Counted from the stretch's first letter, positions 42,659 to 52,956 are shown. The stretch: 64,000 bases of DNA from CBDCMJ01 sp965218875 (GCA_965218875.1 OZ244707.1:1-64000), one strand, 5' to 3'. The notes: generated by a model from the letters alone, not told the origin. A program made the numbers and translations.

Positions 42659-42734
42659 TCTCAGGCCTCTGTGCTACACTTAGAAACTATCTGAAATCAA
42701 GAAGAACTTGCAGGTCACTGCTGGTGGTTTCCTA

Positions 42735-42843
42735 CGTTCGGCCTGAGCGCAGCACAGCGGAGTCGAAGGGTCTCCCCGGCGCCGGTCCTTCGACTGCGCT
42801 GCGTTCCGCCTCCGGCTCCACTCCGCTTCGCTCAGGACGAACG
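42735..42843. repeat. Inverted-repeat (MITE-like) intergenic element
   Basis: CGTTCGGCCTGAGCG at 42735 is answered by CGCTCAGGACGAACG at 42829-42843. Inside, CGGAGTCGAAGG pairs with CCTTCGACTGCG. About 109 bases in total, just upstream of lhr. Confidence 0.7.
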
Positions 42844-42881
42844 GTTAAAAGCGGCGAAGTTTTGAGATAATTACTGAGAAA

Positions 42882-45800
42882 ATGCCTCTTTCCTCGATGC
42901 ATCCCGTCATTCAGGAGTGGTTCCGAGGCAAGTTCGAGTCGCCGACCGCGGCCCAGGCGGAGGGTTGGCCGGCCATCGCCCAGGGGCGCCACACCCTCAT
43001 CGCCGCGCCCACCGGCTCGGGCAAGACCCTCGCCGCCTTCCTGACCTGTATCGACACGCTGGTGCGGGCGGGAATGCAGGGCGACCTGCCCGACGCCACC
43101 CAGGTGGTCTACGTGTCCCCTCTCAAAGCCCTCTCCAACGACGTGCAGAAGAATCTGAGCACTCCGCTGAGCGAGATTTCCGACTTGGCCCAGGGGGCGG
43201 GGGCTCCGTTTCCCGAAATCCGCGTTGCCGTTCGTACCGGAGACACCCAGCCCTCGGAGCGGCAGAGAATGGCTAAGAAGCCGCCCCACATCCTCATCAC
43301 CACTCCCGAGTCCCTGTACATCCTGCTCACCTCCAAGAGCGGCCGAGCGGGCCTTGGCCAGGTCAAGACCCTGATCCTGGACGAGATCCACGCCGTGGCG
43401 GACGGAAAGAGGGGATCCCACCTTGCCCTGTCGGTGGAGCGATTGTGCGCCCTGACCGGGGAGCCGGTGGCCAGGATCGGGCTGTCGGCCACCCAGCGTC
43501 CCATACGGGAAATAGCTCGCTTACTGGTCGGCAGCGACAATATAGGGCCCGACGGGACTCCCCAGTGCCTGATCGTGGACTCGGGCCATACCCGATCCAT
43601 GGACCTGGACCTGCACATGCCCTCGTCGGAGTTGGGCCCCATCGCCAGCCACGAGCTGTGGGCGGAAACCCTGGACACCGTGGCGGCCCTGGCACAGGAG
43701 CACGGCGCCACCCTGGTGTTTTGCAACACCAGGAGAATGGTGGAAAGAGTCGCTCACCAGCTTTCGGAGCGATTGGGGGAAGACTCGGTCGTGCCGCACC
43801 ACGGCAGCCTGTCCAGGACCACCCGCCTGGAGGCCGAGCAAAAGCTGAAGGCCGGCCTGGTGAAGGTGTGCGTGGCCACCGCCTCCCTGGAACTGGGAAT
43901 CGACATCGGGGAGGTCAACCTGGTGTGCCAGCTAGGGTCCCCCAGGTCCATCAGCCTGGTGCTGCAACGGGTGGGTCGCTCGGGGCACACTGTGGGGGGT
44001 ACGCCCAAGGGCCGGCTCTTTCCGTTGACCCGGGATGAGCTGGTGGAGTGCACCGCCCTGTTGAAGGGAATACGGAGCGGGAACCTTGACTCGCGGACCA
44101 TCCCGCCCTGGCCCCTGGACGTTCTGTCGCAGCAAATCGTGGCGGCCTGCGTTCCCGAGGAATGGGACGAGGACGCTTTGTTCCGGCTTTGCCGCCGGGC
44201 CTACCCCTACCGGGAGCTGCCCCGGGAAAGGTTCGAGCAGGTCCTGACGACTCTCTCCGAGGGATTCGCCGGACGGCTGGGACGCAAGGGCGCTCTACTG
44301 CACCGGGACGGGGTTAACCACCTGGTCAAGGCCCGCCGGGGGGCTGGCATTACGGCCATGACCAGCGGCGGGGCCATCCCCGACAACGCGGACTACGACG
44401 TCATCGCCGACCCCGAGGAAACCTTTGTGGGAACGGTCAACGAGGACTTTGCGATCGAAAGCCTCGCCGGAGACATTTTCCTGCTGGGCAACACTCCCTG
44501 GAAGATTAGGAGGGTGGAGAGCGGCAAAGTGCGGGTGGAGGACGCCCAGGGGCAATCTCCGTCGGTCCCCTTCTGGCTGGGCGAGGCCCCGGGCAGGACC
44601 CCGGAGTTGTGCGACGAAGTGACGTCGTTGCGGGAGGAAGTGGACCGCAGGCTGGACCGGCCCGGCGAGGCGCAGGCCTGGGTCATGGAGCAGGCCGGGG
44701 TTAGCCAGGAGGCCGGCCGTCAGTTGGTCGCCTACCTGGAAGAGGGGAGACGGGTGTTGGGAATGGTGCCCACCGGCCGGCGGGTGGTGGCCGAGCGCTT
44801 CTTCGACGACAGCGGCGGGATGCAACTGGTCATCCACGCGCCCTTCGGGGCGCGGGTGAACCGGGCCTGGGGCATGGCCCTGAGAAAGCAGATTTGCCGG
44901 TCTTTCGACTTCGAGCTTCAAGCCTCGGCCACCGACGACGGCGTCAATCTGTCACTGGCGCCGAATCTCTCCTTTCCCCTGAATGATGTCTTTGGCTACG
45001 TTTCGCCGCGCACGGTGGAACGGGTGTTGACCCAGGCGGTCCTGCAGGCGCCCCTGTTCGGCGTCAGGTGGAGGTGGACCGCCACCCGGTCGCTGGCGGT
45101 ACTGCGCCACTCCGGCGGGCGGAAGGTGCCCGCGCCCCTGGTCCGCATGCGTTCCGACGACCTGCTGGCCGCCGTTTTCCCAGCCCAGGCGGCCTGCCAG
45201 GACAACGGCGCCGGTTACATAGAAATCCCCGACGACCCCCTGACCTTCGAGACCATGCGGGACTGCCTGACCGAGGCCATGGACTTGCCGGGGCTGAGCG
45301 GAATCCTGGAATCAATCGAACGGGGCGAGACCGAGGTTTACGCCCGGGACACGGTGCAGCCGTCGGTCTTTTCCCACCAAATCCTCAACGCCATGCCTTA
45401 CGCCTTCCTGGACGGCGCGCCCCTGGAGGAGCGGCGGGCCCGGGCCGTGTCGCTGCGCCGGGCGCTGCCCGAGGACGCCAAAGACCTCGCTTCTCTGGAT
45501 CTCGCCGCCATTCTGGAGGAAGCCCGCATTGCCTGGCCCCGCATACGGGACGCGGACGAGTTGCACGACGCGCTCCTAGTCCTGGGCGTATTGCCGGAGA
45601 GTGAGGCCCTGGGCCGGGACCCGGACCAACCGCCGCTTGCGCAGTGGTTTGCCGACCTGGCCGGCAGCGGCCGGGCGCACCGGCTGCTCCGCGAGGGCCT
45701 GGGGCCCTTATGGATAGCCACCGAAAGACTATCTTTGGCGGCCGCCCTGTGCCATGAAGGCTCGTTGCAGCCGCCCTCCGGCGACTGGGACGCCGGGGCC

Positions 45801-47219
45801 CTGGTCTCGCCGGAGGAAGCGGTGCTGGCGGTGGTCCGCGGCTGGGCCGAGTGCTCCGGCCCATTCTGCTGCTCCGGATTGGCCGGCACCCTGGGGTTGG
45901 AGCGCGGCGCCGTGGCTTTTGCCCTGGGGCAACTGGAGAACGAAGGGGTGATACTCCGGGGCCGCTTCACGCCGGGGAGCCAAGAGGAGGAGTTCTGCGA
46001 CCGCCGCATCCTGGCCCGGATTCACCGCGCCACCCTGGGCCGCCTCCGGCGGGAGATCGAGCCGGTGTCGCCCGCCGAGTTCGTGGGTTTCCTCTTCCAG
46101 TGGCAGCACTTGGCCCCAGCGGCCAAACTCCACGGGGAAGACGGGGTCCTGGACAACGTGGAGATGCTGCAGGGCTTCGAAGCGGCGGCTGGAGCCCTGG
46201 AGAGCGAAGTCTTGGCGCCGCGGGTTGTGGAGTACAAGCCGGCCTACTTGGACCGCCTCACGCTGGGCGGTGAAGTGGTGTGGGGCCGGCTGTCCCAGCC
46301 CAGGGAGGACAAAGGTTCCCCGCCGGTAAAGGGCGCGCTGACCCGGGCAACCCCGATCAGCATAGCCCTCCGGGAGTCGCTGGAATGGCTGCTGGAGCAA
46401 CGCGATAACGGGGGCTCCGGCCTGCCGGGCCCATCCGGGGAGGTGCTGTCGATTCTCTCCCGGCGGGGCGCGTCTTTCTTGTCGGAAATAGCCGCGTCCT
46501 CCGGTCTGCTGCCGTCCCACACTGAGGAAGCCATGTGGCAGTTGGCAGCCATGGGCTGGGTAACCTCCGATGGCATGGACCCGCTGCGCAGCCGGATTGG
46601 CAGCCGGGCAAATGGAAACGCGAGAGGCGGCCACAAATCGAGCCGCTTGAGGCGCACCGGACACCGGCGGCGATCCGGGTACAGCAGGTGGTCCCTGTTG
46701 GAGGGGTTAGGCCCGGCGGCAGACTCGGCGGAGCCCTGGGCGCGGCAACTCCTGCATCGGTACGGGGTGCTCTTTCCGGAATTGCTGGCCAGGGAGCCGG
46801 AGTCCCTACGGTGGCGGGAGCTGGTGCGGGTGCTCCGGCTGCTGGAGGCTAGGGGAGAAATCCGAGGCGGCCGTTTCGTCAGCGGATTCATTGGGGAACA
46901 GTTCGCGCTTCCGGAAGCTGTGGACGCCCTTCGCTCCCACCGAAACCGGGGTGCATCGGGCCAGTGCGTGGTGGTGTCCGCCTGCGACCCATTGAACCTG
47001 GCGGGCATCCTGACCCCCGGGGAAAGGGTGCCGGCAGTCCTGGGCAACCGCGTGGTATTCCGGGACGGGGTCCCCATCTGCTCCCTGGAGAGCGGCAACG
47101 TGGTGGAGCGTCATCGGGGCGACCCGCAGGCGCTGGCCCAAGCCCGGCGGCTGCTGGCCCGCCCTCCCGGCTCTGAGGCCGCGGATAGGTCCCTCTCCGG
47201 AGTCCCATCCGGCGTTTGA
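42882..47219 (+). CDS. lhr: Large ATP-dependent helicase of the Lhr family
   Basis: A 1445-residue superfamily 2 helicase, close to the 1500 typical of Lhr. The first 400 residues hold the RecA-like pair: APTGSGKT (Walker A, residues 42-49), LILDEIHAVAD (DEIH box), SATQRPI (motif III) and VLQRVGRSGH (motif VI). The winged-helix and Lhr-core domains follow. The long C-terminal extension is unresolved by eye, with an Arg-rich stretch near residues 1245-1270. Lhr unwinds DNA and RNA:DNA hybrids and is linked to repair. Starts with ATG at 42882; a second ATG at 42897 is possible. Confidence 0.93.
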   Translation: MPLSSMHPVIQEWFRGKFESPTAAQAEGWPAIAQGRHTLIAAPTGSGKTLAAFLTCIDTLVRAGMQGDLPDATQVVYVSPLKALSNDVQKNLSTPLSEISDLAQGAGAPFPEIRVAVRTGDTQPSERQRMAKKPPHILITTPESLYILLTSKSGRAGLGQVKTLILDEIHAVADGKRGSHLALSVERLCALTGEPVARIGLSATQRPIREIARLLVGSDNIGPDGTPQCLIVDSGHTRSMDLDLHMPSSELGPIASHELWAETLDTVAALAQEHGATLVFCNTRRMVERVAHQLSERLGEDSVVPHHGSLSRTTRLEAEQKLKAGLVKVCVATASLELGIDIGEVNLVCQLGSPRSISLVLQRVGRSGHTVGGTPKGRLFPLTRDELVECTALLKGIRSGNLDSRTIPPWPLDVLSQQIVAACVPEEWDEDALFRLCRRAYPYRELPRERFEQVLTTLSEGFAGRLGRKGALLHRDGVNHLVKARRGAGITAMTSGGAIPDNADYDVIADPEETFVGTVNEDFAIESLAGDIFLLGNTPWKIRRVESGKVRVEDAQGQSPSVPFWLGEAPGRTPELCDEVTSLREEVDRRLDRPGEAQAWVMEQAGVSQEAGRQLVAYLEEGRRVLGMVPTGRRVVAERFFDDSGGMQLVIHAPFGARVNRAWGMALRKQICRSFDFELQASATDDGVNLSLAPNLSFPLNDVFGYVSPRTVERVLTQAVLQAPLFGVRWRWTATRSLAVLRHSGGRKVPAPLVRMRSDDLLAAVFPAQAACQDNGAGYIEIPDDPLTFETMRDCLTEAMDLPGLSGILESIERGETEVYARDTVQPSVFSHQILNAMPYAFLDGAPLEERRARAVSLRRALPEDAKDLASLDLAAILEEARIAWPRIRDADELHDALLVLGVLPESEALGRDPDQPPLAQWFADLAGSGRAHRLLREGLGPLWIATERLSLAAALCHEGSLQPPSGDWDAGALVSPEEAVLAVVRGWAECSGPFCCSGLAGTLGLERGAVAFALGQLENEGVILRGRFTPGSQEEEFCDRRILARIHRATLGRLRREIEPVSPAEFVGFLFQWQHLAPAAKLHGEDGVLDNVEMLQGFEAAAGALESEVLAPRVVEYKPAYLDRLTLGGEVVWGRLSQPREDKGSPPVKGALTRATPISIALRESLEWLLEQRDNGGSGLPGPSGEVLSILSRRGASFLSEIAASSGLLPSHTEEAMWQLAAMGWVTSDGMDPLRSRIGSRANGNARGGHKSSRLRRTGHRRRSGYSRWSLLEGLGPAADSAEPWARQLLHRYGVLFPELLAREPESLRWRELVRVLRLLEARGEIRGGRFVSGFIGEQFALPEAVDALRSHRNRGASGQCVVVSACDPLNLAGILTPGERVPAVLGNRVVFRDGVPICSLESGNVVERHRGDPQALAQARRLLARPPGSEAADRSLSGVPSGV

Positions 47220-47458
47220 TCCCCGCCAGGGGCCACGACTGCGGCGTCACCCCACCACGTCAGGTCCCAGCGAGGGTATGCTGCTCCCCAGTGGGTAGGC
47301 GCACCTAACCGAGTCCGGAGCACCCCTCCTGTCATTTCTACTGCCCCCTCCCGTCATTCCGTGGGAGCGCAGCGACGAGGAATCTCAAGCCCTCATGCCC
47401 CAACCACGCTGAGAACGATGGACCACGGCCCTGACCAGGACTTTAGACCCCTCGCCCG
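47220..47458. other. Intergenic region with interspersed repeat
   Basis: Contains GTAGGCGCACCTA at about 47296 and a CGTCATTCCGTGGGAGCGCAG copy near 47350 of the GTCATTCC intergenic repeat. No gene. Confidence 0.45.
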
Positions 47459-47728
47459 CCTGAAGGCGGACTCGGCGTGACAGGGGGACACCTGAAGACG
47501 GACTCGGCGTGACGGGGGACACCTGAAGGCGGACTCGGCGTGACAGGGGGACACCTGAAGGCGGACTCGGCGTGACGGGGGGACCTGAAGGCAGACTCGG
47601 CGTGACGGGGGGACCTGAAGGCAGACTCGGCGTGACAGGTGGACACCTGAAGGCGGACTCGGCGTGACGAGGAGGGCGCCTGAAGGCGGACTCGGCGTGA
47701 CGGGGGACACCTGAAGGCGGACTCGGCG
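47459..47728. repeat. Tandem repeat, 8.6 units of 30-33 bp
   Basis: Units begin CCTGAAGGCGGACTCGGCGT and end in GACAGGGGGACA or close variants. Unit lengths in order are 32, 31, 32, 30, 30, 32, 33, 31 and a partial 19. Variation is mostly in the G-run and a few G/A changes. The tract is open in all reading directions only by virtue of the repeat, so no coding role is claimed. The flank 47729-48066 has no gene apart from a degenerate GATTCCGAGCGCGGCCGGGG at about 47861. Confidence 0.95.
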
Positions 47729-48066
47729 CCAGCCCCCTGTCATAACCATGATAATAGACGGTTTCAGCAAAGGCCTGTAGCGCCAATGGCTCCCGCCTTG
47801 GGTCACTGCCCGGCACTACCCCTTTCCGTTACCGCTATGTGGCCTCCCCAAGGCCATAGTGATTCCGAGCGCGGCCGGGGAACCTACAGTCCTTCCGCGC
47901 CGGCGGTGAGAATTGCCAATCCCGGTGGCCTATGCTACCTTTAGCTAGGTGTCGGGTAGCTAGGTTTCAGGGCCTCGCGGGCCGCCGCCGAGCGTCAGGC
48001 CCTGCCCGTTAAACCGCTGATAGCGCAAGCTGCCGGCCCCTCACCGTAGCCGGCGCCCGCGGAGAT

Positions 48067-49866
48067 TTGGGACCGCCCTTGGACGACTTCAGGTTCTCTC
48101 CCAATCCAAATCAGGCCCGCCTCATCGACTGGCGCCCGTGGCACGGTAGCGCCTTCCAGAAAGCCCAAGAGGAAAACAAGCCGGTCTTGCTGGCCGTCTC
48201 CGCCGTGTGGTGCTATTGGTGCCACGTGATGGACGAGACCTCCTACTCAGACCCCGACGTTTGCCGCGTCATTAGCGAGCACTACGTGGCGGTGCGGGTG
48301 GACAGCGACCACCGCCCCGACGTCAACTCCCGCTACAACATCGGCGGCTGGCCCACCACCGCCTTTCTCACCGGACACGGTGGGCTGATCACCGGCGCTA
48401 CCTATTTGCCACCGGACCAGTTCCTGGCCATGCTTCTGGAGGTGCGGGAGGCGTACCAGGAAGACCGCCCCAAGATGTACGAACACGCCCGGGACCTGCT
48501 GCGGTTGCGCAAGGAAGAAGCAGCCAAGGTCAAGGCCGGACCCGAAATAACCTCCACCCTGGTAACCCAGGCGGCCCGAGGCATGGCCGGGTCCTACGAC
48601 CCGTCCCACGGGGGGTTCGGCACGGAGCCCAAATTCCCCAATGCTCCAGCCCTGGGCTTTTTGACCCACCTGGTGCGCACCACCGGAGAGGACTTCTACC
48701 GGGCCATGTTGGTGAAGACCCTGGACCGGATGGCCCAGGGCAGCATATTCGACGCCGAAGAGGGTGGTTTCTTTCGCTACTCCGTCCGGGAGGACTGGTC
48801 GGAGGCGCAGTGGGAGAAGCTGCTGGAAGACAACCTGAATCTGGCCCAGGTCTACGCCGACGCTTGGTTGCTGCTGGATGACGATTCATACCGGCGGGTG
48901 GCCGACCGCTGCGTGGACTACGTCCTGGCCCACCTGCTGGACCGGGACACATGTGGGCTAAGGGGCAGCCAGGGCGCCCACTCCGACTATTTCGGCCTGT
49001 CTCTGCCGGACCGCCAGGAGGCCGGACCCCCGCCCAGGGACCCTTCGTGCTATACCGCCTCCAACGCTCTGGCCGTGGAGGTGCTGCTGGGTCTGTCGTC
49101 CAAGCTGGCGCGCCCCGGACTGGTCGATACGGCCCTGGGGGTGCTACAGACCTTGGATACCGCCGCGGTCAACGGCAGCCTGGCCCACGTCTTCGGCGAG
49201 GCAAGGCCCAGCCAGGGGCCGGCGTTCCTGGGCGATTGGGCCCACCTGCTCAGTGCCCTCTTGGCGGCCCACGGCCACACCGCCGCCGGGCAGTACTTGG
49301 AACGGGCGGAGTCGGCCGCCCGGCAGATGGTGGACAGGTTCTTCGACGAAAGCAACGGAGGATTTTTCGACACGGAGGCCGACGCCGAGGCGATCGGCTA
49401 CCTGCAGGTGCGGGAAAAGCCGTTGGGGGATAACCTGGCGGCTGCCCTGGGGCTGATGAAGCTGCACCGGGCTACCGGCAACACCGACTATCGCGGACTG
49501 GCCGAGGCAACCATCAGCGGGTTTGCCGAGACCTATCGAAGGCAGGGCGAGTTCGCCCCGGCCTACGGATTGGCCGTAGACCTTTGGCTAAACTCTCCGG
49601 TGGAGATCAGCATCGAAGGCCCGCCGCAGGGAAGGGACACCATGGAGATGCTCAAGGCGGCGTGGCGGCTGAGCTATCCCCACCTGGAGGTGAGGCTGGC
49701 ACTCCCGGCGGACGGGGAGGCTCCGGCCCAGGCCCACATCTGCATGGACAGCGTCTGCCTTCCGCCAGTGACCTACCCCGGGGAGCTTGCCCCGGCCATA
49801 CGCGGCGTGACCTCATCCCAGGCAGCGGCTTTCCAAAACGTCTTCGAGCTCTTCCCCGGGCTGTAG
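48067..49866 (+). CDS. DUF255 / YyaL family thioredoxin-domain protein
   Basis: A 599-residue protein. The N-terminal thioredoxin-like DUF255 domain has SAVWCYWCHVMDETSYSD with CxxC-type cysteines and YNIGGWPTTAFLTGHG. The rest is an alpha/alpha-toroid like glycoside hydrolases (GGFFRYSVREDWSEAQWEKLL). The family (human relative SPATA20) has no firm function. Start is TTG at 48067 or the in-frame TTG at 48079. At 599 residues it is shorter than the 670-700 usual for the family, mainly in the middle. Confidence 0.88.
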   Translation: MGPPLDDFRFSPNPNQARLIDWRPWHGSAFQKAQEENKPVLLAVSAVWCYWCHVMDETSYSDPDVCRVISEHYVAVRVDSDHRPDVNSRYNIGGWPTTAFLTGHGGLITGATYLPPDQFLAMLLEVREAYQEDRPKMYEHARDLLRLRKEEAAKVKAGPEITSTLVTQAARGMAGSYDPSHGGFGTEPKFPNAPALGFLTHLVRTTGEDFYRAMLVKTLDRMAQGSIFDAEEGGFFRYSVREDWSEAQWEKLLEDNLNLAQVYADAWLLLDDDSYRRVADRCVDYVLAHLLDRDTCGLRGSQGAHSDYFGLSLPDRQEAGPPPRDPSCYTASNALAVEVLLGLSSKLARPGLVDTALGVLQTLDTAAVNGSLAHVFGEARPSQGPAFLGDWAHLLSALLAAHGHTAAGQYLERAESAARQMVDRFFDESNGGFFDTEADAEAIGYLQVREKPLGDNLAAALGLMKLHRATGNTDYRGLAEATISGFAETYRRQGEFAPAYGLAVDLWLNSPVEISIEGPPQGRDTMEMLKAAWRLSYPHLEVRLALPADGEAPAQAHICMDSVCLPPVTYPGELAPAIRGVTSSQAAAFQNVFELFPGL

Positions 49867-50020
49867 CCGTGGGGCGAACAGGCCAACCCACCGGGGGCGG
49901 GTATAAGCTAAGATCCATGGGGGCTGCTGGAGCCCCGCAACCTGAGCCGTCAGGCCATGACGATATACGTCTCGAGGTGCAGCGGCCCGGGATAATGCGT
50001 TTCATCAGGAGAATAAGCAC

Positions 50021-51811
50021 GTGTTGAGGACTGCGGAGTGCGGTTCCCTCAGAGCCGGCCACGCAGGCACCCGCCAAACCCTGGCCGGATGGGTCGACCG
50101 CAGGCGTGACCACGGTCGGATCATTTTCGTGGACCTGCGGGACCGCTCCGGCGTGGTGCAGGTGGTCTTGAACCCGGAGCTTTCCCCGGCCGCCTACGCC
50201 GTGGCGGAGCAACTGCGGTCGGAGTGGGTGGTGCAGATCAAGGGCACCGTCCAACACCGGCCGGAGGGCAGCGAGAATCCGGTCATGGCCACCGGCGGCG
50301 TCGAGGTCGTGGCCGACGAGGCCACAGTGCTGAACCCCTCGCTAACCCCGCCTTTCTACATCGCCGAGGACGCCGGGGCCGACGAGAGCCTGCGCCTCAG
50401 GTACCGGTACTTGGACCTGCGCCGCCCGCCCATGCAACGCAAGCTGGTCCTCCGCCACCGGGTGGTGAAGTTCATCCGGGACTTCCTGGACGCCAGGGGG
50501 TTCCTGGAGATCGAAACCCCCATCCTGATCAAGAGCACTCCGGAAGGGGCACGGGACTTCCTGGTCCCCAGCCGCCTGCAGCCGGGCAACTTCTACGCCC
50601 TGCCCCAGTCGCCGCAGCAGCTCAAGCAGCTGTTGATGGTCTCCGGAATCGAAAAGTACTTCCAAATCGCCAGATGTTTCCGGGATGAGGACCTCCGGGC
50701 TGACCGGCAGCCCGAGTTCACCCAGTTGGACCTGGAAATGAGCTTCGTGGACGAGGAGGACGTGCTCCAACTCACCGAGGAGCTGTACACCGGGCTGGTG
50801 GAGGGCGTGGCGCCGGAAAAGACGCTGGTCAAGCCTTTTCCCCGGCTGACGTACGACCAGGCCCTTGCGTCCTACGGCACGGACAAGCCCGACCTGCGAT
50901 ACGGCCTGGAGATGGCAGAGGTCAGCGGCCTGGCCCAGGAAACGGGCTTCCGGGTCTTCTTGAACACCGTCGAGGGCGGCGGAATAGTAAAGGGCTTCAC
51001 GGTCCCCGGCCAGGGCCGAATCTCCGGTTCCGCGCTGCGGGAACTGGAAGAGTTTGCCAAGCAGTCCGGAGCCGGGGGTCTCAGCCACGTCCGGTTCCAG
51101 GGCGACGGGACGCTGGAGGACCTGGGCCCGGAGGATATTCTGTTCTCCGCCGGACTGCGAATGCCCCCGGAGTGGGGCCGCCGACTGGCGGTACGCCTGG
51201 GGGCGGGGCCTGGGGACTTGGTGTTGCTCATGGCGGGGCCGGCCAAGGGGGTGAACTCCTGGCTAAGCGCCATGCGGGACCACCTGGGCCGGCGCCTGGG
51301 GCTTGCCGATCAAAGCCGACTGGCTTTTGCCTTCATAACCCGCTTCCCTCTCTTCGAGTGGAATGAAGACGCCCGGCGCTGGGAGTCGTCCCACCACCCC
51401 TTCACCTCCCCGGCCGACGGGCAGGAGGATATGCTGGAAGGCAACGATCCGGGCGCCATCGGGTCCAAGGCCTATGACCTGGTGTGCAATGGGTCGGAAC
51501 TGGCCAGCGGCAGCATCCGCATCCATCGCAAAGACCTTCAAGAAAGGGTGTTCGGGATACTGGGCTACAGCTCGGAAGAAATGTCTGCACGGTTCGGGCA
51601 GATACTGGAGGCCTTTGAATTCGGGGCCCCTCCCCACGGCGGCATCGCCCCCGGAATCGACCGCCTGGTGGCTATTTTGGCCGGGGCCGACTCCATCCGC
51701 GACGTGATAGCCTTTCCCAAGACGCAAAGCGGCGCAGACCTGCTGTTTTCGTCCCCCGCGCCGGTCACTCAGGCGCAGTTGGACGAATTAGCCCTGCGGC
51801 TGTCCGAGTAA
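50021..51811 (+). CDS. aspS: Aspartyl-tRNA synthetase
   Basis: A 596-residue class II synthetase of bacterial type. The N-terminal OB-fold binds the anticodon (AGWVDRRRDHGRIIFVDLRD). Motif 2 is FRDEDLRADRQPEFTQLDLE, a GAD insertion lies in the middle, and motif 3 is HGGIAPGIDRLVAIL. The GTG start has AGGAG nine bases upstream. It charges tRNA-Asp; a tRNA-Asp gene lies at 11654. Whether it also charges tRNA-Asn cannot be told here. Confidence 0.96.
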   Translation: MLRTAECGSLRAGHAGTRQTLAGWVDRRRDHGRIIFVDLRDRSGVVQVVLNPELSPAAYAVAEQLRSEWVVQIKGTVQHRPEGSENPVMATGGVEVVADEATVLNPSLTPPFYIAEDAGADESLRLRYRYLDLRRPPMQRKLVLRHRVVKFIRDFLDARGFLEIETPILIKSTPEGARDFLVPSRLQPGNFYALPQSPQQLKQLLMVSGIEKYFQIARCFRDEDLRADRQPEFTQLDLEMSFVDEEDVLQLTEELYTGLVEGVAPEKTLVKPFPRLTYDQALASYGTDKPDLRYGLEMAEVSGLAQETGFRVFLNTVEGGGIVKGFTVPGQGRISGSALRELEEFAKQSGAGGLSHVRFQGDGTLEDLGPEDILFSAGLRMPPEWGRRLAVRLGAGPGDLVLLMAGPAKGVNSWLSAMRDHLGRRLGLADQSRLAFAFITRFPLFEWNEDARRWESSHHPFTSPADGQEDMLEGNDPGAIGSKAYDLVCNGSELASGSIRIHRKDLQERVFGILGYSSEEMSARFGQILEAFEFGAPPHGGIAPGIDRLVAILAGADSIRDVIAFPKTQSGADLLFSSPAPVTQAQLDELALRLSE

Positions 51812-51906
51812 CCCGCCTTCTTTCCACTGCTTGATCAGGCCACTGCATGGTTCGGCCACAGTATGGCCCGGGCCCGCCACGTACGGCGTACTAGCGGACG
51901 CCTCGT

Positions 51907-52761
51907 TCAGGTTATGGGGTTCTCCCGCAGATGTCCCAGCACTTCCGCGAACACCCTCTCGGGCTCCTCCTGGACCAGCCAGTGGCCCGCATCCAGTTCC
52001 ACCAACCGGTAGGGACCGTCGATGTACTGCGCCGTGTACTCGTGGGCCGCCCGGCCCAGATACTCGTCCCGGTTGCCCCAGATGGTGAGGGTTGGAACGG
52101 CTACCCGGCCCAACGAGGCGGGGCTGCTGGGGTCCTGGAGCGCCGCGGCGGCCCGATACCAGTTGAGGCCCCCGGTGAGGGCGCCGGGCTGCGCGAAGAC
52201 CGAGAGATAGTCCTCGGCTTGCTCCGGAGAGCTATGGGACCACAGGTCCCGCAGGCGTTGGTAGTCGTTGGCGGCCAGCGCCGCTTCCGGAAAGTCCGGC
52301 TGCACCAGGAACGCGATGTACAGGCTGCGGGCCTGCTGGTCCGCATCGGTGCGGAGGGCTTGGATGAACGCGGCCAGGTGGGCCAGGGATAGCGCGGTCC
52401 AGCTCTGGACCCGCTCCGTGTGGAGGAAGGCCGTGGTCCAGCCCACCCCGGCCCCGTGGTCGTGGCCGATGAGGTGAAACTTGCCGTATCCGGCTGCCTC
52501 GGCTAGGGCCAATACGTCGGCAGCCAGCAACTCGTAGCGGTAGTCCTCGATGGCCGCTGGCCGGGCGCCGGGGCTGTATCCCCGCTGATCGGGAGCCAGG
52601 CAGCAATACCCCTCGGCGGCCAGCCGCTCCATCAGCGGCGCCCACATGTGAGACGTCTCGGGGAAGCCATGCAGCAGCAGCACCGGCTCCCCTGCGGAGC
52701 CGGCCCGGCGGCAGCGGAAAATCATGCCGTTCGCGGTCAGGTCTTCCAGTTCGACGCTCAT
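51907..52761 (-). CDS. Alpha/beta hydrolase (epoxide hydrolase/haloalkane dehalogenase-like)
   Basis: A 284-residue hydrolase. The oxyanion region is LLHGFPETSHMWAPLM, the nucleophile elbow IGHDHGAGVGW has Asp as nucleophile, and DAGHWLVQEEPERV holds the catalytic His near the end. An Asp nucleophile is shared by epoxide hydrolases and dehalogenases, but lid residues cannot be assigned by eye. Stands alone on the minus strand, downstream of the terminator of the FBP gene. Confidence 0.85.
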   Translation of the reverse strand: MSVELEDLTANGMIFRCRRAGSAGEPVLLLHGFPETSHMWAPLMERLAAEGYCCLAPDQRGYSPGARPAAIEDYRYELLAADVLALAEAAGYGKFHLIGHDHGAGVGWTTAFLHTERVQSWTALSLAHLAAFIQALRTDADQQARSLYIAFLVQPDFPEAALAANDYQRLRDLWSHSSPEQAEDYLSVFAQPGALTGGLNWYRAAAALQDPSSPASLGRVAVPTLTIWGNRDEYLGRAAHEYTAQYIDGPYRLVELDAGHWLVQEEPERVFAEVLGHLRENPIT

Positions 52762-52822
52762 CGTTCCTCAGCCGCCAGCCCGCCGACCAGCACTAGTGAT
52801 TCTTTCATGCTTGCCAGCAAAA

Positions 52823-52864
52823 GCCCCTGACTCTCCCTCGCAATTCGCCGGGAGAGTCAGGGGC
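52823..52864 (-). terminator. Rho-independent terminator of the FBP aldolase/phosphatase gene
   Basis: Perfect 15-bp stem (GCCCCTGACTCTCCC with GGGAGAGTCAGGGGC) around a 12-base loop, followed on the minus strand by TTTTGC. About 90 bases past the stop at 52957. Confidence 0.85.
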
Positions 52865-52956
52865 ACAAGTCAGCCGTATCGAGTGTCGCCGGGGCTGGCG
52901 GCGCCGGAGGCGATTGGGGTCCGGCGCCGGGATACCTGCGGGCGGCGCGCCCCGGT

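Noticed and set aside
47459..47728. CRISPR array
   Set aside because: Repeats are directly adjacent with no unique spacers, unit length varies, and no cas genes are near.
47385..47816. ORFs across the tandem repeat encoding repeated VTPSPPSG-like peptides
   Set aside because: Their openness follows from the repeat itself. No ribosome site or family match, and units vary by non-multiples of three.
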